24,713 nt of DNA. Origin: JBHICC01 sp046759385 (lineage in GTDB: Bacteria > Pseudomonadota > Gammaproteobacteria > Acidiferrobacterales > SPGG2). Both the position numbers and the translations under genes were made by a program. The stretch spans positions 1 through 24,713 of the forward strand of contig JBHICC010000041.1 in the NCBI GenBank assembly GCA_046759385.1, given 5' to 3'. Of the stretch, positions 6,927 through 14,562 are shown piece after piece (position 1 is the first letter of the stretch; each line of letters opens with the position of its first letter). Below the pieces are notes generated by a model. It ran no database searches, had not been told where the DNA came from, and saw only the letters and a list, made by a program, of their open reading frames with translations.

Positions 6927-7748
6927 ATGCAGTGGACGTCCGTTCCCGATGTCGAGTTCACCGACATTCTCTACGAGCACGCCGAAGGCATTGCCAAGAT
7001 CACGATTAACCGCCCAGACGTACACAACGCGTTTCGCCCCCAAACAGTGCGGGACCTAATGAAGGCTTTTGCGAACGCCCATGCGGACCCCGGAATCGGC
7101 GCGATCGTTCTGACCGGTGCCGGAACCGAGGCGTTCTGCTCCGGAGGCGATCAAAAGGTTCGGGGTAATGATGGTGGTTATGAAGACGAGCGGGGGATTC
7201 CCCACCTCAACGTGTTGGATCTGCAGATGCAAATACGTCGGCTTCCCAAACCGGTGGTGGCGATGGTCGCGGGCTATGCCATCGGCGGCGGGCACGTGCT
7301 GCACCTGATGTGTGATCTCACCATCGCCGCGGATAACGCGCGTTTTGGCCAGGCCGGTCCTCGGGTCGGCAGTTTCGATGCTGGGTTAGGCGCAGGCTTG
7401 CTCGCGCGCACGGTCGGACTCAAGAAGGCGAAGGAAATCTGGTTCTTGTGTCGCCAATACTCTGCTAAAGAGGCGTTCGACATGGGATTGGTCAACACGG
7501 TCGTGCCCCTAGACCGTCTAGAGGCCGAAACGATGGAGTGGTGTCGCACGATGCTGCGCATGAGCCCCACCGCATTGCGCGCGCTGAAGGCGGCATTCAA
7601 TGCCGACACCGACGGTCTCGCAGGTATTCAAGAACTGGCGGGCAACACCACGGCGTTGTTTTACATGACTGAGGAAGCGCAAGAGGGCCGAGACGCGTTT
7701 CTCGAAAAACGCTCGCCTAGGTTCGACAAGTATCGGCGGCGGCCATGA
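6927..7748 (+). CDS. menB: 1,4-dihydroxy-2-naphthoyl-CoA synthase
   Basis: Crotonase-family enzyme that closes the second ring of the naphthoquinone, turning o-succinylbenzoyl-CoA into DHNA-CoA. The 273-residue length matches the family. Seen are NRPDVHNAFRPQT (28-40), FCSGGDQ (70-76), the oxyanion-hole segment YAIGGGHVLH (117-126) and the MenB-specific GPRVGSFDAG (144-153) with the catalytic aspartate at 151. The ATG at 6927 is chosen because TGGAGGG lies six bases upstream; the longer open frame from 6831 has no such site and adds a non-family extension. The stop overlaps the menA start by 4 bases (ATGA), which implies translational coupling. First gene of the menB-A-C-thioesterase unit. 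Confidence 0.97.
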   Translation: MQWTSVPDVEFTDILYEHAEGIAKITINRPDVHNAFRPQTVRDLMKAFANAHADPGIGAIVLTGAGTEAFCSGGDQKVRGNDGGYEDERGIPHLNVLDLQMQIRRLPKPVVAMVAGYAIGGGHVLHLMCDLTIAADNARFGQAGPRVGSFDAGLGAGLLARTVGLKKAKEIWFLCRQYSAKEAFDMGLVNTVVPLDRLEAETMEWCRTMLRMSPTALRALKAAFNADTDGLAGIQELAGNTTALFYMTEEAQEGRDAFLEKRSPRFDKYRRRP

Positions 7749-8698
7749 GCCCGTGGTCCATGGACCCAGCCGGCGCGCGGCCTTCGAGCGAAAGCGGTTT
7801 CAAGTACTGGTTGCTTGCCATCCGGCCGAGGACACTAACGATTGCAATCGTTCCGGTGTTGGTCGGGACAAGCTTGAGCTGGTCGGATACCGGTAGCTTT
7901 GCCGTCTCGGTGTTGGTTGCAACACTCATTGTGGCGGTGTTGATTCAGGTCGGAACGAATCTGCACAATGATGTTGCCGACTTCGAGCGCGGCGGCGACG
8001 ACCCCGCTACGCGACTGGGGCCGCCGCGCGTGACGGCACAGGGTTGGTTGCCGCCCGCCACGGTGCGCCTCGCTGCGCAGTCGAGTTTCGCCAGCGCCTT
8101 TTTGGTTGGCTGTTATCTGGCGTGGATCGGTGGGTGGCCGATCCTCGCTATCGGTTTAATCGCCATCGCCGCGGGGTTGGCCTACACGAGCGGGCCACGA
8201 CCGATTGCGTACACCGGCCTCGGTGAGTTATTCGTGTGGTTGTTTTTCGGTCTCATCGCGGTCGGCGGTAGTTACTACCTTCAGGCAGGTTTGCTCAGCG
8301 CGGCGGCGCTGGTGGCGGGCGCTATCATAGGGATGCCGGCGGCGGCCGTGCTGGTCGTAAATAACTACCGTGATTTGGACAATGATAGAAAGGTCGGCAA
8401 GCAAACGCTCGCCGTCACACTCGGTCGTCGCGTAAGTCGTGTCGAGTACACTTTACTCATGTTACTACCCTTTGTTTTGTTTCCCTTTGTCTATGACCAA
8501 CGTACAGACGAGTATTGGTGGTTCTTGCCCTGGCTCGCTTTGCCGTGGGCCATCGTGCTGATCCGACGGTTCTGGTCCGAGCCCCCCGGTCCGGCATTCA
8601 ATCAGATATTAGCCGCGACGGCCCGGTTCCAGTTCGTGTTCGGGCTGCTGTTGTGCAGCAGCTTTCTGGCTGATCCCGCGTTCCTCAATGGCGTCTGA
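7745..8698 (+). CDS. menA: 1,4-dihydroxy-2-naphthoate polyprenyltransferase
   Basis: UbiA-superfamily membrane prenyltransferase that attaches the polyprenyl tail to DHNA, giving demethylmenaquinone. The 317 residues contain multiple hydrophobic helices and the two aspartate-rich metal-diphosphate motifs: NLHNDVADFERG (72-83) and NNYRDLDNDRKVGKQTLAV (206-224), the latter characteristic of MenA over UbiA. The start overlaps the menB stop by 4 bases and the end overlaps menC by 11 bases. The N-terminal 18 residues (to about SESG) are polar and probably cytoplasmic. No frame damage is seen. Confidence 0.96.
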   Translation: MSPWSMDPAGARPSSESGFKYWLLAIRPRTLTIAIVPVLVGTSLSWSDTGSFAVSVLVATLIVAVLIQVGTNLHNDVADFERGGDDPATRLGPPRVTAQGWLPPATVRLAAQSSFASAFLVGCYLAWIGGWPILAIGLIAIAAGLAYTSGPRPIAYTGLGELFVWLFFGLIAVGGSYYLQAGLLSAAALVAGAIIGMPAAAVLVVNNYRDLDNDRKVGKQTLAVTLGRRVSRVEYTLLMLLPFVLFPFVYDQRTDEYWWFLPWLALPWAIVLIRRFWSEPPGPAFNQILAATARFQFVFGLLLCSSFLADPAFLNGV

Positions 8699-9785
8699 AT
8701 CGTTAACAGTGAAAGGCGAGGGCACGCGGATTGTCCGCGGATTGCTCGCCCCTTATGCGTTGAAGCTACATCGATCATGGGTCAGCGCGCGTGGCGCGTG
8801 GCGTCACCGCCGTGGTTGGCTTGTGGGGATCGAAGCAGAAAACGGCCTCGTCGGTTTCGGTGACTGCGCACCGCTACCGAGCTGGGGAGAAGATTTAACT
8901 GATATCGAACGCCAGCTCCATGATGGACTTGAAGCCTGCACTGGCGTCGATATGCAGCAGGCGTTAAACAATTTGTCCACATTGCACAATGCCCCCGCTG
9001 TGCGCTGCGGTCTCGAGACAGCCTTGTTGGATTTCTCGGCTCGAACGGACGGAGCCCCGCTTTCACATTGGTTGTCAGGTGACCCTGCGGTGTCCGTCAA
9101 AGTGAACGCGGCGCTCGGTGCGTTGGACGCACAGACAGCAACAAGGGCCCATGATGCCATTGCGCAAGGATATAGGGTCTTGAAAATCAAAATCGGGGTC
9201 AGCGCATCGGTGCAAGAGCTGAGCGCCTTGCGTGCGTTAGTGGAGACACTGCCGCCCGGCATTGCGCTCAGACTCGATGCGAACGGCCGATGGAGCATCG
9301 AGCAAGCGCAGCAATTCCTTGCCGAGTTACGCGAGCTTCCGGTTGAATCTCTAGAAGAGCCGCTCGACGCTCCGCAGAGCGATGCGCTGAAGGCGCTTCA
9401 AGCTGAAACACCCTTTCCGCTTGCGCTTGACGAATCCTTGCGATCCTGGAAGACGGACGTGCTTCTGCGGGATCCACCTGTCAGTCGCATTGTGCTCAAG
9501 CCGATGATGTTGGGTGGACCGCTTTCGGCCTTGAAGCTTGCCCGGGAAGCCGAGAGCGCCGGCCTCCAATGTGTGGTCACGTCAACGGTCGACAGTGCCG
9601 CCGGCATCTGGATGGCCTTGCACCTGGCGGCCGCCTTGAACAACGACCTTGTCCATGGCTTGGCCACTGGGCCGTGGTTGGCGCAGGATGTCGGCGACGG
9701 TCCGCTAATCGAACAGGGGAGCATGGCCGTCCCCGAGATCCCAGGGTTGGGTTTCGTGCCCGATCAGGCGGTGCAATTTGGCTGA
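8688..9785 (+). CDS. menC: o-succinylbenzoate synthase
   Basis: Enolase-superfamily dehydratase converting SHCHC to o-succinylbenzoate. The 365-residue protein shows a capping domain (GFGDCAPLPSWGED, 57-69), the KxK motif LKIKIG (165-170; catalytic lysines 166 and 168), metal ligands in RLDANGRW (D197), EEPL (E224) and LDES (D248), and the second base region KPMMLGG (K271). These identify the MLE subgroup. Its place between menA and the thioesterase fixes it as MenC and not a dipeptide epimerase. It overlaps menA by 11 bases and the next gene by 8 bases. Confidence 0.95.
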   Translation: MASESLTVKGEGTRIVRGLLAPYALKLHRSWVSARGAWRHRRGWLVGIEAENGLVGFGDCAPLPSWGEDLTDIERQLHDGLEACTGVDMQQALNNLSTLHNAPAVRCGLETALLDFSARTDGAPLSHWLSGDPAVSVKVNAALGALDAQTATRAHDAIAQGYRVLKIKIGVSASVQELSALRALVETLPPGIALRLDANGRWSIEQAQQFLAELRELPVESLEEPLDAPQSDALKALQAETPFPLALDESLRSWKTDVLLRDPPVSRIVLKPMMLGGPLSALKLAREAESAGLQCVVTSTVDSAAGIWMALHLAAALNNDLVHGLATGPWLAQDVGDGPLIEQGSMAVPEIPGLGFVPDQAVQFG

Positions 9786-10197
9786 GCCGGCGGCCTACAA
9801 GCACGAAGTATACGTCGGCCTGTCCTCCGTGGATCGGGCCGGTGTGCTGTTCTACGGCGAGCTATTCCGATACGCCCATGATACGTACGAGGCGTTCATG
9901 CGACGTCTCGATGAGTCGCTCACCGGCGTTTTTGAAAAAGGTCAGGTCGTAATCCCGGTCGCTCATGCCGAAGCCGATTTTATTCGACCCTTACACCATG
10001 GCGACACAATAACGGTGCAATTGCGGGTGCGCCGCATCGGCCGTTCCTCGATTACGTTCGGCTACGAGTTTCTGGGCCCCGGAGCTGAGCTCTGTGCACG
10101 CGCGCAAACCGTGCACGTATTCGTAGACCGAAAGAGCGGCCAAGCCACTGCCGTGCCCAGCGCGTTGCGGGAAAAGCTCCAGCAATTTGTCCGTTGA
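9778..10197 (+). CDS. menI: Hotdog-fold acyl-CoA thioesterase, probable DHNA-CoA hydrolase
   Basis: A 139-residue 4-hydroxybenzoyl-CoA thioesterase-type protein. The N-terminal block VDRAGVLFYGELFRYAHDTYE resembles the 4HBT active-site helix region (D.aG.vyy..yf.y...aye), with the acid at D19 within VDRAG, and the rest shows the beta-rich hotdog pattern (DTITVQLRVRRIGRSSITFG). It starts with TTG inside the end of menC (8-base overlap), so translation is coupled to menC. In this operon the evident substrate is DHNA-CoA, hydrolysed to DHNA for MenA, as for the cyanobacterial Slr0204 type. Substrate choice rests on context; the fold call is firmer than the name. Confidence 0.82.
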   Translation: MAEPAAYKHEVYVGLSSVDRAGVLFYGELFRYAHDTYEAFMRRLDESLTGVFEKGQVVIPVAHAEADFIRPLHHGDTITVQLRVRRIGRSSITFGYEFLGPGAELCARAQTVHVFVDRKSGQATAVPSALREKLQQFVR

Positions 10198-10248
10198 CCC
10201 GAACCCCAAGACCTTATCCTACGTGCGGTAATGATTTGAAGTTGATGC

Positions 10249-10392
10249 ATGCCCGAGTGCGTCGCTCACGGCGCCATGATGGGTGCCCCCGGACTGGGCA
10301 CACTGGCACGGCTTCTTCGAGCTGCAGCAAGATCTGTACAGCTCGAGCAGATCTACAACAAACGCATCAAGACCGGTCGGATCGAGGACTGA
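10249..10392 (+). CDS. Doubtful 47-residue open frame (possible gene remnant)
   Basis: An ATG at 10249 opens a 47-codon frame ending at a TGA at 10390-10392, with a C-terminal part that looks protein-like (LEQIYNKRIKTGRIED). An in-frame TGA lies just upstream and no good ribosome binding site is visible. It lies in the 295-base gap between the thioesterase and the ethylbenzene-dehydrogenase-like gene. It may be the tail of a decayed gene, a small peptide, or chance. I do not recognise the family. Confidence 0.15.
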   Translation: MPECVAHGAMMGAPGLGTLARLLRAAARSVQLEQIYNKRIKTGRIED

Positions 10393-10393
10393 T

Positions 10394-10412
10394 TGTTGAT
10401 TCAAGATCAACA
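10394..10412. promoter_or_regulatory. FNR/CRP-family-like inverted repeat with 5-nt spacer
   Basis: TGTTGAT (10394-10400) and ATCAACA (10406-10412) are perfect 7-base arms around TCAAG. The core TTGAT-N5-ATCAA differs from the FNR/DNR consensus TTGAT-N4-ATCAA by one extra spacer base. Its centre (10403) would lie about 64 bases before the transcript start inferred from the downstream hexamers, close to the -61.5 position of class I activator sites. It may instead be a non-FNR operator. Confidence 0.35.
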
Positions 10413-10432
10413 CTTGTGTAGGCTCGGACGTC

Positions 10433-10460
10433 TTGTGTCGCAATTAAGTCGATGCATAAA
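10433..10460 (+). promoter_or_regulatory. Candidate promoter of the ethylbenzene-dehydrogenase-like gene
   Basis: TTGTGT (10433-10438) and CATAAA (10455-10460) are separated by 16 bases. Both match consensus only partly, as expected for an activator-dependent promoter. It lies 32 bases before the start codon chosen for the downstream gene. Confidence 0.3.
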
Positions 10461-10478
10461 GATTTGAAGCACAACGAT

Positions 10479-10484
10479 AAGGAG
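10479..10484 (+). promoter_or_regulatory. Ribosome binding site of the ethylbenzene-dehydrogenase-like gene
   Basis: AAGGAG at 10479-10484 lies 8 bases before the ATG at 10493. The upstream in-frame GTG (10484) overlaps it and the ATG at 10487 is only 2 bases away, so 10493 is the best start. Confidence 0.65.
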
Positions 10485-10492
10485 TGATGGAG

Positions 10493-11818
10493 ATGCGTTC
10501 CCCAATTCGCCTTGTGATTCCCATAGTAGTAATCGTCGGGCTGGGCACGTTGTCTTTGTCGGCGACAGCCACGCCCCCCTCGGATTGGTCACAAATCCCT
10601 ACCAAGACGGTCAAACTTTTCTATCCCGGAAAGTCGAGCTATCAGTGGTTACGCAGCCCAGAGCACCGCCTCGGTGATGTCATGGTTGCGGAAGGTCAAC
10701 CTTGTCTTCGCTGCCATCAAGGCGATGAAGAAGAGCTCGGTAACCGTATTGTAGGGGGCGGGGCCATCGAACCGAATCCGATCAAAGGCAAGAACGGGGT
10801 AATCGATCTCGCGGTGCAGGTGGCGTATGACGCGAAGAACATCTACTGGCGGTTCCGATGGAAGACCAACATGGACCGTCCCGGCCAGATGCACAATTAC
10901 ATGCGCTATAACGGTAGCGAGTGGGAGTTCTACGGCGGGCCACGTTCCAATGACAGGGTGCGTCAAGGTCAAACACCGCCGTTGTACGAGGATCGTCTCT
11001 CGATGATCATCGATGACGGCAAGGTGCCGCTGTATGACGAACACGGATGTTGGCTCACCTGCCACGACGGCGAACGCGATATGTCGAACCGCCCGTCGAG
11101 GGAACAGGTAAAAGAGCACCCGCTGTTGGGTAAGGTGTTGAAGAGAAGCGATGTACGCAAGTACTTGCCTTCCACCCGCAACGACGAGAACGCAAGCTGG
11201 GGTCGAACACGATCGGCGGCGGCGATTGCCAAGATTAAAGCAGAAGGGGGATTTCTCGACCTGATGCAGTGGCGTGGGCAGCGCAGCAACCCCGTCAGCA
11301 TGTCAGACGATGGTTACGTGCTGGAGTACCGCTTGTTTGACGCGGGCAGAGGGCCTTTCAGCTGGAACGTCGATCGAAAGACGATGACGCCGAAGTACAT
11401 GTTCGACAAGGCCAAGGTCGGCGTGAAGTCGATTACCGTAGCCGATGTCGGTAACCCGTCGAAACCCTATGCGGTCATTCGCGAAAAGAACGCGGTAGCG
11501 TACGACGCCAACCCTGGCTGGAAGAAAGACGACGTGCTCCCCGGTCGATTGCTTAGCCGCGAAGACGCCAAGGGTTCTGCAGCCGATAATAAGAACTCAA
11601 AGGGTGTGTGGAAGGACGGCATGTGGACGGTGACGTGGACCCGCCCGTTGAACACGGGACACCCTGAGGATGACAAGATTCTCAGGCACGGGCGCGTGTA
11701 CACGATCAGCTTCGGGGTGCACGATGATAACGTCACGACCCGCTTCCATCACGTCTCATTCCCCTTTAGCTTGGGTCTTGGCGAGAAGGCGGATATCGAG
11801 CCAGTAAGACTTAGGTAA
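10493..11818 (+). CDS. Ethylbenzene-dehydrogenase-related heme-binding cytochrome (periplasmic)
   Basis: A 441-residue protein with an N-terminal signal peptide (hydrophobic residues 5-25). It has one canonical heme c site, CLRCH (71-75), and a second, unusual CX3CH site, CWLTCH (186-191). The body (VQVAYDAKNIYWRFRW, later WTVTWTRPLNTG and YTISFGVHDDN) matches the cytochrome c-552/DMSO-reductase-like heme-binding fold of the ethylbenzene dehydrogenase gamma-subunit family. Related proteins carry heme b and shuttle electrons to or from molybdopterin enzymes; no such enzyme gene is in this window. It sits between the men thioesterase and the convergent menE, so it may serve the same menaquinone-linked periplasmic chain as the 12-heme pair. 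The family call is by eye and the function is inferred. Confidence 0.78.
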   Translation: MRSPIRLVIPIVVIVGLGTLSLSATATPPSDWSQIPTKTVKLFYPGKSSYQWLRSPEHRLGDVMVAEGQPCLRCHQGDEEELGNRIVGGGAIEPNPIKGKNGVIDLAVQVAYDAKNIYWRFRWKTNMDRPGQMHNYMRYNGSEWEFYGGPRSNDRVRQGQTPPLYEDRLSMIIDDGKVPLYDEHGCWLTCHDGERDMSNRPSREQVKEHPLLGKVLKRSDVRKYLPSTRNDENASWGRTRSAAAIAKIKAEGGFLDLMQWRGQRSNPVSMSDDGYVLEYRLFDAGRGPFSWNVDRKTMTPKYMFDKAKVGVKSITVADVGNPSKPYAVIREKNAVAYDANPGWKKDDVLPGRLLSREDAKGSAADNKNSKGVWKDGMWTVTWTRPLNTGHPEDDKILRHGRVYTISFGVHDDNVTTRFHHVSFPFSLGLGEKADIEPVRLR

Positions 11819-11832
11819 CGTGCAACAGCGCG

Positions 11833-13290
11833 TCAGTTAGCCCGTTCGGCGGGAATCAGCCGCGCGAGTGCTTGTCGTTTGAGCTTGCCCAGCCTGTTGC
11901 GCGGAAGGCTGCTGACTTTGACGATTTCGCGTGGCCGAAGCGAAGATGCCATGTTGTGGCTGCACCAGTTGTTGATGTCATTGGCGGCGGCCGATCCGAC
12001 AAACAAGGCGACCAGCACGTCACCCCAGATGTCGTCGTGGCGTGCGGTCACGGCGACGTCTTGCACACCGGGGCAAGTCAGCAACTTTTCTTCGACGTCC
12101 TGCGGATGAATATTTTTGCCACCACTAATGAGTATGTCATCGGCGCGACCTGCGACGTGCAGCTGACCGTCGTCGCCCACACAGCCTAGGTCATCGCTCA
12201 TGTAGGCGGCATTGGACACACCGATGCCACAGGCACCTTCTGCATTCGCATACCCCACCATCACCATCGGTCCGCCTATTTGGATGCGACCTGTTCCCCC
12301 TGTTGGATTGCCTGTTTCATCCACGATCTCGATGCGTGCCTCCGGCACGGGTTTGCCCACGTGGCCAGGTGCCCAATTCCCGTCGAGATCACAAAGCGTT
12401 ACGTGTGATGCCGTCTCACTCATGCCGTACGTGACGATTAAAGGCCAACCGGCATCGCGTGCGCGCTTGGCCAATGTGGCAGAGAGCGCCGATCCACCGA
12501 TCAGCACACGTCGCAAGCGCGTGGGTGGCGGCTGATCCGAGCAATGATCTAACAAACGCGCGAGCATGGCCGGAACCAGGGAGATATGTGTGACCTCACG
12601 TTCGATTAAGTCTACCCAGACGCGAGAGGCGTCGAACCCCTCGTGTAGCAGGACTGTCGCACCGGCATAGGCGCAGCGCAGCAGAATCATGAATCCGCCT
12701 ATGTGCACGAGCGGCAAACAGTTTAGCCACACGGCATCGGGCTCGAGCGCGATCTGTTTGCGTGAGGCGTGCACGGAGGCGGCGAGATTCTCACCGGTGA
12801 GCATCACAGCGCGAGGTTTAGCACTTACGCCACTGGTGGCGACAAAGAGTTGAACCGCCACAGCCGCAACGGGCGAGGGGGAAAGCGGCGGATCATCTGC
12901 TGGTTCAGTTAGCCATTCCGAAGCAAAGTAGCGTCGCCTGGAGGGCAAAGCGGCCTTCACACCCGTATCGGCGATGAGTTGCGTGATACCGCATGCTTTA
13001 AGCAGGTGTGCGGGGTCCGTGTGTTCTGGATCAAGCGGTAGCACCGGACAACCCCGGTACATGGCGAGATAACTTCCCCAGGCGATACATTCGGTGTGTG
13101 ATGACACGATCGCCGTTGGCTCGCCGCTAGCGAGCCCAGCCGCCGCGTAGCGCGAAGCCAAACGGCCCAGACGGGCATAAAGCGTCGCGTATTCGTAGAT
13201 ACCCGAAGCAGCAAGCAGCGCGGTGCGCTGTGCGTCCTCAGTAGAAGCGTGTTGCAACCAATGGATCAAGGACTCATTCTGCACTGGCAT
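11833..13290 (-). CDS. menE: o-succinylbenzoate-CoA ligase
   Basis: ANL-superfamily ligase that makes o-succinylbenzoyl-CoA for MenB. From the ATG at 13290 it has 485 residues. Seen are the phosphate-binding loop ATSGVSAKPRAV (151-162), LPLVHIGGF (192-200), TYGMSETASH (287-296), the hinge and A8 region GRADDILISGGKNIHPQDVE, and a C-terminal LGKLKRQ with the catalytic-type lysine. The loop is degenerate: canonical TSGTTGKPKGV has Gly and Lys where this has Ala and Arg. This start overlaps the ubiE end by 17 bases, consistent with coupled translation; a longer frame begins at 13359 inside ubiE. It ends 14 bases from the convergent cytochrome gene. Context separates it from other acyl-CoA ligases. 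Confidence 0.9.
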   Translation of the reverse strand: MPVQNESLIHWLQHASTEDAQRTALLAASGIYEYATLYARLGRLASRYAAAGLASGEPTAIVSSHTECIAWGSYLAMYRGCPVLPLDPEHTDPAHLLKACGITQLIADTGVKAALPSRRRYFASEWLTEPADDPPLSPSPVAAVAVQLFVATSGVSAKPRAVMLTGENLAASVHASRKQIALEPDAVWLNCLPLVHIGGFMILLRCAYAGATVLLHEGFDASRVWVDLIEREVTHISLVPAMLARLLDHCSDQPPPTRLRRVLIGGSALSATLAKRARDAGWPLIVTYGMSETASHVTLCDLDGNWAPGHVGKPVPEARIEIVDETGNPTGGTGRIQIGGPMVMVGYANAEGACGIGVSNAAYMSDDLGCVGDDGQLHVAGRADDILISGGKNIHPQDVEEKLLTCPGVQDVAVTARHDDIWGDVLVALFVGSAAANDINNWCSHNMASSLRPREIVKVSSLPRNRLGKLKRQALARLIPAERAN

Positions 13291-14011
13291 GATCTGGTTT
13301 TGTTCCGATGTGGATGCATGCGATGCCGAAGGACAGGTCTTTGTAGTAAACTTCGACAAAGCCCGCGCGTTTGAACAGGGTCTTCATTTCTCTCTGGTCC
13401 GGAAAGCGGCGAATGGACTCGACCAGGTAGTGATACGCGGCAGGATCGCGCGCCACCCAACCGCCGAGTCGAGGAATGACCAGGCGCGAAAACGTGTTGT
13501 ACGTACCGCGAAGCCATGGCCGCGGGCGCGAGAACTCCAAGCATAACAAGCGGCCGCCCGGTTTCAGGACGCGCAAGATCTCCCGCAGCGTTGTTTCCAC
13601 GTGTGTGACATTGCGTAGGCCAAAGGCGATGGTTAGGGTGTCAACGGCGTTGTTGCGAAAGGGAAGCGCTTCACCTGCCCCCGCTAACCATCCCAGGGTC
13701 TTTTCCCCCCGAGACCGTCCTTTATTCATCATCGGCACGCTGGGATCGCAGACAATGACTTCACAGTCGGGGACGGTAAGCAACCGGGCAACGTCGCCCG
13801 TGCCACCTGCGAGATCCACGACGCATTGTCCCGCCCGCGGATCAACCGCCCATGCCAGATCTCGTTTCCACAGCCGATGAATCCCGAGACTCATCAGATC
13901 GTTCATCAGGTCATAGCGCGACGCAATGCGGCCAAACATCTCGCGGATACGCCGCTGGCGCTCTTCCGGCGCGACTTTTTCGTTGCCGAAGCTGTGGGAC
14001 AGGTTAGACAT
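13274..14011 (-). CDS. ubiE: Demethylmenaquinone/ubiquinone C-methyltransferase
   Basis: SAM-dependent C-methyltransferase for the last step of menaquinone synthesis, and for a ubiquinone intermediate in organisms that make both. From the ATG at 14011 it has 245 residues. It shows the UbiE signature YDLMNDLMSLGIHRLWKRD (33-51), SAM motif I VVDLAGGTGD (64-73), IAFGLRNV (128-135) and RVLKPGGRLLCLEFSRP (147-163). The ATG at 14011 gives the normal family N-terminus (SHSFGNEKVAPEERQ); a longer frame from 14086 adds a non-family extension. It heads a two-gene minus-strand unit with menE. The same enzyme can serve both quinones, so it does not show which are made. Confidence 0.95.
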   Translation of the reverse strand: MSNLSHSFGNEKVAPEERQRRIREMFGRIASRYDLMNDLMSLGIHRLWKRDLAWAVDPRAGQCVVDLAGGTGDVARLLTVPDCEVIVCDPSVPMMNKGRSRGEKTLGWLAGAGEALPFRNNAVDTLTIAFGLRNVTHVETTLREILRVLKPGGRLLCLEFSRPRPWLRGTYNTFSRLVIPRLGGWVARDPAAYHYLVESIRRFPDQREMKTLFKRAGFVEVYYKDLSFGIACIHIGTKPDHASAE

Positions 14012-14082
14012 AGGCCAAGTAACCGTGCACCGTTTCTTGAAGCCCCGTAAGAATAGGGTTTTATCCGTGCTGAGAAAACCAT

Positions 14083-14107
14083 ACAAGCGTTGTATTGCGC
14101 CGCTTGT
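14083..14107. promoter_or_regulatory. 7-11-7 inverted repeat between ubiE and the DUF393 gene
   Basis: ACAAGCG (14083-14089) and CGCTTGT (14101-14107) are perfect arms around an 11-base spacer, in the 143-base divergent region. On the minus strand a weak hexamer pair overlaps the left arm (TTGTAT, 17-base spacer, TAAAAC), so the dyad would cover the start of a ubiE promoter. Likely a dimeric regulator site. The regulator is not known. Confidence 0.35.
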
Positions 14108-14154
14108 TCAGAGGTGGGTATGCTGTGCATCGATTAGCATGACTGATCTCGGCC

Positions 14155-14538
14155 GTGGGCTATACGAAAACAACGATGTTCTACGATGGCGGTTGCCCCG
14201 TGTGCCTGCGCTGGGTACGTCGTTATCAGCGACTGGACTGGGCGCACCGCCTGGGCTGGATCGATCTCATCGAACAGCCCACCGTGCTCGAACCGTATGG
14301 CATCGACTTCCCCACGGCGATGGAGCGACTGCATGTTCTCGATCGCCACGGACACCTTGTGCACGGTGCGGGAGCTTTTGCCGCGGTCTGGTCCGAGCTG
14401 CCTTATTATCGGCTTCTCGCCAAGTTCGTGCGATTACCTGCGGTGCTGCCGTTGATGGATCGTATTTACGGCAGGATAACGCGTGGACGCTATCATCGCC
14501 GTTGCGGCCACGGCTGTTCCGTTGTTCCACGCCAGTAG
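14155..14538 (+). CDS. DUF393 (DCC family) thiol-disulfide oxidoreductase-like protein
   Basis: A 127-residue protein starting with GTG at 14155 (an ATG seven codons later is possible). Near the N-terminus it has MFYDGGCPVC (residues 8-17), the Asp-Cys-x2-Cys signature that names the DCC/DUF393 family, followed by a helix-rich body (AMERLHVLDRHGHLVHGAGAF). Family members are predicted thioredoxin-like redox proteins, but their partners are mostly uncharacterised. It ends 24 bases before the NDUFA9-like gene and is probably cotranscribed with it. The C-terminus is basic and Cys/His-containing (HRRCGHGC). Confidence 0.8.
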   Translation: MGYTKTTMFYDGGCPVCLRWVRRYQRLDWAHRLGWIDLIEQPTVLEPYGIDFPTAMERLHVLDRHGHLVHGAGAFAAVWSELPYYRLLAKFVRLPAVLPLMDRIYGRITRGRYHRRCGHGCSVVPRQ

Positions 14539-14562
14539 ACCACGAGCTCCGTTGGAAGCGCT

